64,000 nucleotides of DNA. It comes from Salinisphaera sp040361255 (GTDB lineage Bacteria; Pseudomonadota; Gammaproteobacteria; Nevskiales; Salinisphaeraceae). A model generated the notes under the pieces. The model was not told where the DNA came from. It saw only the letters and a list, made by a program, of their open reading frames with translations, and made no database searches. The translations under genes were made by a program, and so were the position numbers. The stretch is from assembly GCF_040361255.1 (NCBI RefSeq), contig NZ_APNG01000009.1, positions 105,056 through 169,055 of the forward strand, written 5' to 3'. This document shows positions 9,049 through 16,303 of the stretch, one piece after another. Each line of letters starts with the position of its first letter. The first letter of the stretch is position 1.

Positions 9049-9633
9049 CGCGAGAGCGGAAAAAATTGATTTTTTAATCCGATAAAATCTGGGATGGGCC
9101 CCCACGGATTTCTTAAGATGGGCTGTTACACATGCCGAACCAAGTTCGGTGGTTTCAGACACCCTAAGCGCATGAAGGCGCTCTATCTGAGCACACTCGT
9201 TTTAAGCACCCGTTGGCCGAGTCGATGCTCGAGGCCGAAGGTACGCACGAGCTGGTGCGGTGCATTCGCTTGTGTGGACGTTGCGAACGAAGTTCCCTGG
9301 CCGTCGTTGCGATGAGTCGTTGCAACGAGTGCAAGCGCGCTTCGAAACCGGCAGGCTTTGATCACCGCGCGCGATTACGTGCCGAAATTCCGCGCCTGCC
9401 ACGGCGCTACCTTAAGGACGACCGGGAAGATGATCTATCTCAACCGTCAGCACTCCGGCTACGTCGTCAATCAAAAGCGTGTCGAACGACACTATTCCGA
9501 GCAACGTCTAACGTACCGATCTTTGGTCAATAGTCGTTTTTCGCATCTAACTACTACGCGTGGAAGGCCGCAAAGACGGCCATTCGAGTCTTTGGACTCT
9601 TCGTAAAATATTATTCAACCGAAGTATGGCTAC
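9049..9633. other. Degraded intergenic stretch at the edge of the low-GC block
   Basis: About 585 bases lie between the Sel1 gene and the czcA stump. No ORF here has both a credible start and recognisable protein features. It begins with an A/T-rich segment around 9060-9090 that could act as a weak terminator, and includes a short transposase-like trace at 9433-9519. Composition is intermediate between the left block and the GC-rich chromosome. This looks like decayed junction DNA. Confidence 0.6.
9433..9519 (+). pseudogene. Possible trace of an IS3-family transposase (OrfB)
   Basis: In one plus frame the translation contains HSGYVVNQKRVERHYSEQ, which resembles the 'GY.VN.KRV.RLY.E..L' segment before the DDE catalytic core of IS3-family OrfB. 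Neither the DDE core nor the helix-turn-helix OrfA can be seen around it, and no terminal inverted repeats were found. If real, it is a heavily degraded fragment marking an old insertion at the edge of the acquired block. The match is short. Confidence 0.4.
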
Positions 9634-9970
9634 AGCGGCGATGGTCTTTACTGCCGTGTTCGGTGTCGCGGTACAGAACGGCGTGGTGATGGTGTCCTAT
9701 ATCAACCAGCTGCGACAGCAGGGCACGTCTATGGCCGACGCGGTGCGTATCGGCGCCGAGCATCGCCTGCGCCCGGTCCTGATGACCGCGCTGACCGCGG
9801 TCCTCGGGCTGATTCCGCTGCTGCTTGCCGACGGCATCGGCTCCAACGTGCAGCGGCCGCTCGCGGCGGTGGTGATCGGCGGGCTCATGACTTCGACGCT
9901 GCTCACACTCATCGTGCTGCCCAGCGTCTATCGCTGGTTCGCCGAACCGGATACGCCGGTTCATCTGTAA
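9634..9970 (+). pseudogene. 5'-truncated czcA: last ~110 codons of a second heavy-metal RND permease
   Basis: From about 9634 the frame reads into AVFGVAVQNGVVMVSYINQL and continues to a TAA at 9968-9970. This matches the final 105 residues of the full-length pump at 193-3297 with about 21 differences by eye (~80% identity). The first ~920 residues are absent, and there is no upstream start with a ribosome site that would give a meaningful protein. The fragment is GC-rich in third positions, unlike the intact copy, so it is not a recent duplication of it. It is best read as the 3' stump of a resident czcA cut when the left block arrived. A strong hairpin lies just downstream. Confidence 0.88.
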
Positions 9971-9980
9971 CCGAAACCCG

Positions 9981-10016
9981 CGTGGCCGCGGCTTGCCAGA
10001 TCAAGCCGCGGCCACG
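9981..10016. terminator. Long perfect hairpin after the czcA stump
   Basis: CGTGGCCGCGGCTTG at 9981-9995 pairs perfectly with its complement at 10002-10016 around a 6-base loop, 11 bases after the stop. No T-run follows on either strand, so it is a terminator-like or mRNA-stabilising hairpin rather than a textbook intrinsic terminator. It probably marks the end of the original czc operon. Confidence 0.5.
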
Positions 10017-10142
10017 AGGACGATATGAAGCCTTCAAAACCGGCAGGAAAGAGGGCGGTCGCGCTTGGCCTTGTATGGATATACATAGCCAAATGAAGCG
10101 ACTGGCGTTGCCGTAGCCGACACGATGGGTTAAAAACTCGCC

Positions 10143-10403
10143 ATGTTCGAATTACTTACCGCCATTATCGCGCTCGTTCCCATAGGCTGGAGCCATCACC
10201 TCATCGCGGCCCATACGCGCTATGAAATAGTTACGCGCGGTCTGCTGATCCTGGTCGGTCTGGGCTTTGGCGCTATCTGTATGCGGTATGCGGCCGACAG
10301 CACGCTGGCACGCTGGAGCCTGTTCGTCGCCGGTATGGGCGCCGTGCATACGCCAGCGGCGATCGTGCTCACGATCAAGCAACTCAAGCGTCGCGGTTAC
10401 TGA
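10143..10403 (+). CDS. Small membrane protein, function unknown
   Basis: The 86-residue ORF encodes three hydrophobic segments (about 4-20, 30-50 and 58-78) and a basic C-terminus (KQLKRRGY), as expected for an inner-membrane protein. Codon use has the GC-rich third-position pattern of the chromosome. No clear Shine-Dalgarno sequence precedes the ATG. I do not recognise a family. It lies 173 bases after the truncated czcA and may once have been a distal member of that operon. Confidence 0.6.
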   Translation: MFELLTAIIALVPIGWSHHLIAAHTRYEIVTRGLLILVGLGFGAICMRYAADSTLARWSLFVAGMGAVHTPAAIVLTIKQLKRRGY

Positions 10404-10502
10404 ATGTAACGAGGTGAATGGCTCGTTCTATCAACATAAAACCCGAAACGCATGCAGCTCCTTCGCGAAGGCCATAGCTGCATTACGGGAATGTGTGTTG
10501 AT

Positions 10503-10697
10503 TTAACCGGAAGCCAAGACGCGTCGGGAACGGGTATTCAATCGCTGAAGACCAATGATTGTCGTGGCCATTGCCATGGCAGACCAGCCGAAGCCTTCAC
10601 CGGCAAGACCGAGCGCGATACCGCCCAGCGCCAGGCAAACAGCTACAAGCGTGAGTATCCAGGAAGCCAGGCGCAGTTGCCGAATAGTGAGCAACAT
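10503..10697 (-). CDS. Small two-helix membrane protein, function unknown
   Basis: The start at 10697 is chosen because GGAGG stands directly upstream on the minus strand at good spacing; the open frame extends further but the extension is not protein-like. The 64-residue product starts MLLTIRQLRL, then a hydrophobic helix (SWILTLVAVCLALGGIALGL), a second short hydrophobic stretch and a basic tail (RLNTRSRRVLASG). No family is recognised. It is convergent with the small membrane gene at 10143-10403. Confidence 0.6.
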   Translation of the reverse strand: MLLTIRQLRLASWILTLVAVCLALGGIALGLAGEGFGWSAMAMATTIIGLQRLNTRSRRVLASG

Positions 10698-11383
10698 TGG
10701 AAAACCTCCAAACGATAGACAGATCGAATCCAAGAGGTCGATGCGGGCGCGTGTAAAGGCTCGCTTCGGCCGCCAACCGGACAGACGTTGAGGCCTCATG
10801 TTCAGAGAGCAAGTCGCTGCCAGCGGCATTTATTTCGGCGGCGTGCGTCGTTGCTGAAGTCCGCGGACCCGTTTTTCCAGGCGCGTTTAGCAGCCCGAGC
10901 TGCGTACTACGTAAGTGCGCATTCGCCGAGTATCGGCTAACAGATGGAATCCATTTAGAACGGCCGCAGGTCTCGACGGCGCGTCCCATCAACAGCCGAA
11001 CTTGGATAGCATCGCGCGCGGGCAGGCGTTGCCAACGCCAGGACCGTATAGAAGTGTTTGAGCCTAGGCCTTGGGCAACGTTACACACTGGCTGAGGGGT
11101 GGGCAGCGATGCGATGAGGCGGCCGGCGTAATATAATATTTAACATAATATACATTATGCACAGTATTATTTATGGCTGTGTTCGGCGCTGAGCGACAGA
11201 GACGCCCTCTAGCGTGCCTTGCAATCCGAGCGCCACGTTCTTGCAGATCTGTCTATTCGCGCTAATGGTTATCGACCGCCCACGTGCTGTCCACTGTGTT
11301 TTGGCCGATTCAGTCACCGCTTGTTGATATGCCATGCCCGCGCGTCGGCCATGATGGCTACGACCAGTCGCTGCTCGGATTGA
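10698..11383. other. Intergenic region with an AT-rich palindromic segment
   Basis: No ORF in this ~690-base stretch has a credible start plus protein-like composition; the ORFs that exist are arginine/cysteine-rich shadows. The main feature is a very AT-rich island at 11129-11175 inside otherwise GC-rich DNA. It includes a TATAAT at 11132-11137 and the inverted repeat CATAAT-4-ATTATG at 11144-11159. It may be a promoter or operator, or a scar of foreign DNA. Confidence 0.5.
11144..11159. promoter_or_regulatory. AT-rich inverted repeat, candidate operator
   Basis: CATAAT and ATTATG are perfect complements separated by ATAC, next to a TATAAT at 11132-11137. No well-placed -35 element was found for either strand, and no gene starts within 200 bases, so the target is unclear. 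Confidence 0.3.
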
Positions 11384-11821
11384 TTAGAACGGCGGTTTGT
11401 CGTTCGACGTGCGGCCGGTTTCGATATAGGTGCCGTAGCGCTCGCAATAGAATTTGCCGTTCAAGCGCGTGGTTTCGGTTGGCGTCATCTTGTAGTTGCG
11501 AGACCATTCCTCGCATTGCGTCCAGTACTGGCGGCCGCGTTCGGATTGCTCGCGTTTTCGGCGAAGCGCGTCGTCGATTGGCGGTACGCGCCGAGATTCA
11601 ATTTGCTGGCCTCGTTCTTTGGCGAGCTGGCGTTTGTATGCGGCGCCCGCCGTAACAGAGGAACCCGGCGGATCGCCAACCGTAACATTCAGGCCGGAGG
11701 CTACGGCACTCATCAACCCGATGCCCAGCAGAAGACGCGCAACCCAGAGCGCGATGCCACCGATGACCACACCGCCGGCGATGGCCAGCATGAGCTTGAG
11801 ATAGTTGGTTTCGCCATGCAT
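11384..11821 (-). CDS. Conserved-looking membrane-anchored protein, function unknown
   Basis: The 145-residue protein has one strong N-terminal hydrophobic helix (about residues 9-45, LMLAIAGGVVIGGIALWVARLL and onward), then a polar domain rich in R, E, Q and K. The C-terminal half has two cysteines in QCEEWSRNYKMTPTETTR and NGKFYCERYG, possibly forming a disulfide outside the cytoplasm. The ATG at 11821 lacks an obvious ribosome site. It lies 198 bases downstream of the persulfide dioxygenase gene on the same strand and might be read through from it. No family assignment. Confidence 0.65.
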   Translation of the reverse strand: MHGETNYLKLMLAIAGGVVIGGIALWVARLLLGIGLMSAVASGLNVTVGDPPGSSVTAGAAYKRQLAKERGQQIESRRVPPIDDALRRKREQSERGRQYWTQCEEWSRNYKMTPTETTRLNGKFYCERYGTYIETGRTSNDKPPF

Positions 11822-12019
11822 ACGGAGAGTATCGGCTCGCCACAGGCGTGCTTAAACACGCGGGCCCCGCTTTAATGCCGTTTGACCACGTACGCGACGG
11901 TGACCCGGCAAACGCGGTTTTGGCCCCGGCCGCACCGGTGCGGATTGCCCGCGTGTTGATCGCGATCGGCGCCCTGGCCCGCGCACTTGTACCGCTGTGC
12001 GCCCGTTGCCGCGGCTGGT

Positions 12020-12886
12020 TCAGAAGACGTTGAGCGGAATCTTGAGGTAGGCCGTGCCGTTGGCTTCCGGTTCCGGCATGCGGCCACCGCGGGTGTTGAT
12101 CTGTAACGCCGCAAGTATGAGCGTGGGTAGCGGCAGTTGTGCATCGCGCTTGTTGCGCAGTTCGATATAGCTCGCTTCGTCGATATTCTTCAGGTGCGGA
12201 TTGTTCGCGCGCTGTTCGGCGACGGTCGACTCCCAGCACGGCTCGCGGCCATCGGGCATATAGTCGTGGCCGGTGAACAAACGCGTGTCGTCGGGTAGAT
12301 CGAGTATCGCCTGAATCGAACGATAAAGCGTGGCCGCATCACCGCCGGGAAAATCGGCCCGTGCGGTACCGAAGTCGGGCTGAAACAGCGTGTCGTGCAC
12401 GAAGGCGGCATCTCCGATCACATAGGTAATCGAGGCAAGCGTGTGCCCAGGCGAATGCATGACGCGTGCGTCGAGGTTGCCCAGTTTGAAGGTATCGCCG
12501 TCGGCGAACAGACGATCCCACTGGCGGCCATCGGTATGGAAGTCGTCGCCGAAGTTGTAAATGTCTTTCCAGAGCTTTTGCACCGCTACGACATGCTCGC
12601 CGATCGCCCGCGGCGCATCGAATATCTCCTGCAGATAGATCGCGGCTGACAGATGGTCGGCGTGTGGGTGGGTATCCAGAATCCAATCCACGGTCAGACC
12701 GCGCTTGCGTACGAAGGCTGCGATTTCATCGGCCTGCGTCGTGTTCGTGCGTGCCGACTGCGGATCGTAATCCAGCACCGGATCGATGATCGCACAGCGA
12801 GCGCTGTCGTTATCGATACAGACATACTGGACGCTGAACGTATTCGGATCGAAAAAACCGACCACTTCCGGGCTGTTTGTAGCCAT
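12020..12886 (-). CDS. ETHE1/Blh-type persulfide dioxygenase (MBL fold)
   Basis: The 288-residue metallo-beta-lactamase-fold protein carries HPHADH at 73-78, a downstream SPGHT histidine and a TGHDY histidine, the mononuclear-iron ligand set of the ETHE1/Blh group. The family oxidises glutathione persulfide to sulfite with O2 in sulfide detoxification. It is close in length to the Blh protein of BigR-controlled operons. An AGAGGTG ribosome site precedes the ATG. It is divergent from two YeeE/YedE transporter genes with a CsoR/CstR-like operator between them, which supports the sulfur role. The physiological thiol and the in vivo substrate are inferred. Confidence 0.85.
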   Translation of the reverse strand: MATNSPEVVGFFDPNTFSVQYVCIDNDSARCAIIDPVLDYDPQSARTNTTQADEIAAFVRKRGLTVDWILDTHPHADHLSAAIYLQEIFDAPRAIGEHVVAVQKLWKDIYNFGDDFHTDGRQWDRLFADGDTFKLGNLDARVMHSPGHTLASITYVIGDAAFVHDTLFQPDFGTARADFPGGDAATLYRSIQAILDLPDDTRLFTGHDYMPDGREPCWESTVAEQRANNPHLKNIDEASYIELRNKRDAQLPLPTLILAALQINTRGGRMPEPEANGTAYLKIPLNVF

Positions 12887-12957
12887 GTTTCACCTCTTAT
12901 CCAGGATCGTGCGCTTTGCGCCAAACTTTTGGTTATTTGCACATATCAGCAAGTTTT

Positions 12958-12985
12958 ATTCTACCCTAGGGGGTATCCAAAACAA
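12958..12985 (-). promoter_or_regulatory. Predicted promoter of the persulfide dioxygenase gene with embedded CsoR/CstR-type operator
   Basis: On the minus strand a TTGTTT -35 (12980-12985) and a TAGAAT -10 (12958-12963) are 16 bases apart. The 14-base near-palindrome TACCCTAGGGGGTA at 12962-12975 lies in and across the spacer. G-tract palindromes of this kind are the known operators of CsoR-family repressors, including the persulfide sensor CstR. The position predicts repression by occlusion. The same site could also control the plus-strand transporter genes. Confidence 0.65.
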
Positions 12986-12998
12986 GTCAGAGGTATTC

Positions 12999-13106
12999 AT
13001 GAATCGGTCTCGCAGCCGGCACCGTGTTCTGAACAGCCGACGCGACATGACGGGCGACGTGTTGTACTGCGTATCGCCCCCCTGCCCGCCGGCCGGCGTG
13101 GATTGA
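12999..13106 (+). CDS. Possible 35-residue leader peptide upstream of the YeeE/YedE genes
   Basis: ATG at 12999 follows AGAGGT at suitable spacing and the frame runs 35 codons to a TGA 4 bases before the first transporter start. The peptide is basic at the N-terminus (MNRSRSRHRVLNSRR) and ends in a Cys/Pro-rich segment (YCVSPPCPP). Coupling to the transporter gene would explain the poor ribosome site of that gene. It could equally be untranslated leader. Confidence 0.3.
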   Translation: MNRSRSRHRVLNSRRDMTGDVLYCVSPPCPPAGVD

Positions 13107-13110
13107 TAGC

Positions 13111-13539
13111 ATGTTCACGATGGCCAATTTCACACCGCTTAGCGGCGCGATCGGTGGCGCGCTTATCGGCCTTGCTGCCGCGCTGCTATGGCTGGGCGTC
13201 GGCCGGATCGCGGGCGTATCCGGCCATCTTCACGGACTCATCGCTGCACCCGAGCGTCGCGGACGCGCCCTGCTATGGCTCGGCGGTCTAATCGCCGGCG
13301 CACTGCTGGTTGGCATTTTCGCGCCGGCTATCGTGCCCGTGCGCGAAGGCTTTTCGCCTGTGCGACTCGCCTTCGCCGGGCTGCTGGTGGGCTTCGGCAC
13401 GCGACTCGGTTCGGGGTGTACGAGTGGTCACGGTGTGTGCGGCATCGGCCGCGGGTCGCCCCGCTCGCTGGCCGCCACGGTCGTATTCTTCGTGTTCGGC
13501 GTCATCACGGCGGTGATCTGTCGCCGTATGCTGGGTTAA
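13111..13539 (+). CDS. YeeE/YedE-family sulfur transporter, first half (PmpA-like)
   Basis: The 142-residue protein has four hydrophobic helices and the family signature GSGCTSGHGVCGIGRGSPRS at about 105-124, whose cysteines line the transport path in thiosulfate-transporter relatives. Single YeeE proteins have two such halves; here they are two genes, as in the pmpAB pair of BigR-type operons linked to sulfide/persulfide detoxification. The next half starts 4 bases after the stop. The likely role is movement of a sulfur species such as sulfite or thiosulfate; direction and substrate are not determined by sequence. A second in-frame ATG at 13120 is an alternative start. Confidence 0.85.
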   Translation: MFTMANFTPLSGAIGGALIGLAAALLWLGVGRIAGVSGHLHGLIAAPERRGRALLWLGGLIAGALLVGIFAPAIVPVREGFSPVRLAFAGLLVGFGTRLGSGCTSGHGVCGIGRGSPRSLAATVVFFVFGVITAVICRRMLG

Positions 13540-13543
13540 CAGG

Positions 13544-13951
13544 ATGCGTCACGTCATTACACTGGCCAGCGGCGTGTTGTTCGGCGTGGGGCTTACGCTC
13601 TCCGGCATGGTCGATCCGACCAAGGTGCTGGCATTCCTCGACCCGCTCGGGCCCTGGGATCCGACGCTGGCTGTGGTGATGGCTTCCGCCTTGAGCGTGT
13701 TCGCTGCAGCGCACGCAATCGCACGGACCCGGGCTCGACCGCTTTGCGCCGAGCGCTTCCATGAACCGGCGCGCCTTGGCATCGATCGGCCTCTGCTTAT
13801 CGGCGCGGCGCTGTTCGGGATCGGCTGGGGCATGGCGGGCTATTGTCCGGGCCCGGGGCTGGCGGCGCTGGTGTACAACGCTCACGAAGCGGTCGTGTTC
13901 CTGCCTGCGGTGCTACTCGGCTGTTGGCTGGCCGGACGCTATCGCGCGTAA
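13544..13951 (+). CDS. YeeE/YedE-family (DUF6691-type) sulfur transporter, second half (PmpB-like)
   Basis: The 135-residue membrane protein has the second-half family signature GWGMAGYCPGPGLA at about 90-103 with its conserved cysteine, and an N-terminal ASGVLFGVGLTLSGM. It is separated from the first half by only 4 bases, so the two are co-transcribed and probably assemble together. The neighbouring persulfide dioxygenase and CsoR-type operator point to a sulfide-stress function. Confidence 0.85.
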   Translation: MRHVITLASGVLFGVGLTLSGMVDPTKVLAFLDPLGPWDPTLAVVMASALSVFAAAHAIARTRARPLCAERFHEPARLGIDRPLLIGAALFGIGWGMAGYCPGPGLAALVYNAHEAVVFLPAVLLGCWLAGRYRA

Positions 13952-13970
13952 GCGCGCATTCAACCGGCCT

Positions 13971-14180
13971 TTAGCCGTAGCGCGACAGCAGTTCGGTCGC
14001 GTATTTCAGGCGTGCGCGTGCGTCATCGCCGTCGAGATGGCTACAGGACAATTCACGTTCAATCACGCAGGAGAGCATGTTGTAGAAGGTACGATCCAAC
14101 GCCTTGCGCGCAGCCGACATCTGGACCGCCACGTCTTCGCATTCGGCATCGCGCTCGATCATGGCCTGCAGATTAACGCC
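13971..14180 (-). pseudogene. CsoR/CstR-family repressor lacking its N-terminal half
   Basis: The surviving frame matches the second and third helices of CsoR-family (DUF156) repressors: LQAMIERDAECEDVAVQM, then SAARKALDR and further cysteines at positions C32 and C40 of the 63-residue remnant (counted from the internal ATG at 14162; first Cys is C8). In the CstR/CsoR family the first cysteine falls exactly after 'MIEE..' and a second follows about 30 residues later. The first helix, with the basic DNA-contacting residues and the family start, is missing; homology stops at about 14175, where the RND permease sequence begins. The remnant ATG overlaps the permease stop (ATGA), so a fragment could still be translated. 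It probably was the repressor for the operator at 12962-12975. Confidence 0.75.
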
Positions 14181-14902
14181 TCGCGAATGGCGTCGAGATC
14201 TTCGAAATTACCGGTCGGTTCGATGGTGAAGCGCCGCCCCGCCGTATCCACGGCGCCCCCGGGGCGGATAATATTCTGGTCGGCGAGCGTGGCAATCAGT
14301 TGTTGCGGGCTCAGGCCCATTTCGGCCAGCCGTGCATTGGTGGTCTCGACGTAGACACGCTCGGGCTGTACGCCGAGAATTTCGACCCGTTTGGTGTGCT
14401 TGACCGTATAAAGCTGGTCGCGAATATGCTGGGCCATGTCGTACATCTGCGACATGGAAAAGTCGTCAGCGGTCAGCGCGGCGGTGACCACGGCGACATC
14501 GCCGAAATCGTCGTTGACATAGGGCGTGCTCGCGCCCTCAGGCAAATCGTCGCGTACGCCGTCGATCTTGTGGCGCATTTCGTCCCAGATCTGGTCCAGG
14601 TTGAAATACTTGTCCTGAATCTCGACATGAATGATCGAGGTCCCCGGCATGGACGTACTACGAATCTGCTCGACCTCGGGAACCTGACGAATCGCCTCTT
14701 CCAGCGTTTTCGTGATCAGCAATTCGACCCGCTCGGCCGACAGCCCCTCGAAGTGGGTCGTAACCACGGCCTCACGGATCGTGATTTCCGGGTCTTCGCG
14801 GGTGGGCAGCGAAAAATAGCAAAGCACGCCCGCAATATTGGCCACGACGACCATCATGATCACGACAGGCCAATACCGAAACGCAAGCTGGCTGATATTC
14901 AT
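14159..14902 (-). pseudogene. 3'-truncated AcrB-family RND multidrug permease (first 247 of ~1030 residues)
   Basis: The ORF starts with a good RND N-terminus (MNISQLAFRYWPVVIMMVVVANIAGVLCYF as TM1, then LPTREDPEITIREAVV). It continues through the first porter subdomains (SAERVELLITKTLEEAIRQV; GVQPERVYVETTNARL) but ends at DLDAIREALI followed by three non-homologous codons and a stop. About 780 residues, including all other membrane helices, are missing, so no pump can be formed. The adaptor gene is 12 bases upstream and intact. The break fuses directly to a CsoR-type repressor remnant, consistent with a single deletion. Confidence 0.88.
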
Positions 14903-14914
14903 CCGGCCACCCGG

Positions 14915-16042
14915 TTATTCGTTGAACTGGCGGGGGCCGACGCCGATCCGGGTCACCGACTGGCCATCGTGCAAAAAAGCCAATCCCTGGCTGGCGACGA
15001 TCTCGCCGGGATCCAGCCCAGCGCTAATCAATGCCTTCTCACCGCTAATGTCGGCCACCTCGACGCTGCGTTGGACCAGGCGGTCGCTGTCGGGGTCGAA
15101 TACATAGACGAAGGTGTCGTCATCAGCGCCCTGCGCGAATGCGGTGACCGGTATTTCGATACGCGCCGGCTGTGCCAACTCGCCGTTGCTCAGGCGCAGC
15201 GTGACCTCGGCAGTCATGCCCGCACGGGCCGCGTCGACCGGCTTGGCGATCACCAGGGTCACCGGATAGGCATTGCGATCACCCGCATCGGTGGCCACCT
15301 CGCTGATACGCGCCATCATCGGCGCCTTCGGCGCAGCTGCGAGCGTGACCGCATGCATCGCATCGCGATCGAGCACGCCGACCAGCGTTTCCGGCGCAGA
15401 TACGACCACTTCCATGCCATCGTCGCGGCTCTGGATTTCGAGTACCGTTTCTCCTGCCTGTACGCGCTGGGCCGGCTCCACAAGCCGGCGCGCTACGCTG
15501 CCGTCGTAGGGGGCAATCAGGCGTGTGTCGGCGAGATCCTTGGCAGCAATATCGACCCGGGCCCGGGCCGTATCGACCCGGCTGCGATCGCTGGCAAGCG
15601 TGGCCGCATCGTTATCGTACTCGGCTTGCGAAATGGCATCGGCCTTACGCAACGACTTGGAACGCGCGAAGCGTGTCGACGACAACTCGCGGGCAGCGCG
15701 TGCCTCGGCAAGCTCTGCCTTGCGCTGCTCGAGTGTCAACGCATAGCTACGATCGTCGAGTGTGGCCAGCACATCGCCGCGCGCGAATACATCGCCCGTG
15801 TCCACATTGATTCGCGCGACACGCCCCGGCACATCGAAGCCCACCGGCGCGCGCTCGGGCGTCTGCAGTACGCCGGCAATCGAGCGCGTTTGGCCGGAGC
15901 TGGCCACCTGGGCCACGGCCCAGGCAATCGGCTTGGGCGGTGTGGGTTGCGGTGGCTGTTCGCTGGTGCAGGCAGATAGCGAAACGCAGGCGCCAAGCGC
16001 GATCAGCACACCCCGCCAGCGCGTTCGACGGTGCCGACTCAT
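14915..16042 (-). CDS. RND efflux periplasmic adaptor lipoprotein (HlyD/AcrA family)
   Basis: Starting at 16042 the 375-residue protein has a lipoprotein signal (MSRHRRTRWRGVLIALGACV, lipobox LSAC with Cys ~26). It then has a barrel-sandwich/lipoyl-like region (VGFDVPGRVARINVDTGDVF), a coiled-coil hairpin rich in A, E and R at ~95-155, the second lipoyl half (LIAPYDGSVARRLVEPAQRV) and a beta-barrel C-terminus. The longer upstream open frame has no signal and is rejected. It would join an RND pump to a TolC-like channel, but its permease partner downstream is truncated, so it is either orphaned or serves another pump. Confidence 0.88.
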   Translation of the reverse strand: MSRHRRTRWRGVLIALGACVSLSACTSEQPPQPTPPKPIAWAVAQVASSGQTRSIAGVLQTPERAPVGFDVPGRVARINVDTGDVFARGDVLATLDDRSYALTLEQRKAELAEARAARELSSTRFARSKSLRKADAISQAEYDNDAATLASDRSRVDTARARVDIAAKDLADTRLIAPYDGSVARRLVEPAQRVQAGETVLEIQSRDDGMEVVVSAPETLVGVLDRDAMHAVTLAAAPKAPMMARISEVATDAGDRNAYPVTLVIAKPVDAARAGMTAEVTLRLSNGELAQPARIEIPVTAFAQGADDDTFVYVFDPDSDRLVQRSVEVADISGEKALISAGLDPGEIVASQGLAFLHDGQSVTRIGVGPRQFNE

Positions 16043-16303
16043 GACGGTTCTGTTGGCGCCGCCGGCGACCGTGTTTTCGCGTGGTCTGCCCTGCTCGGCG
16101 GCAGAACCGAAACACCCCCTAAGCCTGTGCGCCGACATCCTTTTCCCTCGATGTGTTGTCGTTGTTTTGTGCAAGCCACAGGCCGGCTATTGCGCAATCG
16201 CGAATACAATGCAGACCAAAGCTACTGGCATCTTGCGCGAAAACTATAATTCAGAAAGCCATCTTTTCACGACTCCAGCCGCCAGCGTGTGGTCGATCGC
16301 GCG

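Noticed and set aside
9094..9315. 73-codon ORF with several cysteines after the Sel1 gene
   Set aside because: No ribosome site, no coherent composition, and it lies in degraded DNA with competing frames.
14300..15979. 559-codon plus-strand frame over the RND permease stump and adaptor
   Set aside because: Antisense to two recognisable genes; no homology-like features.
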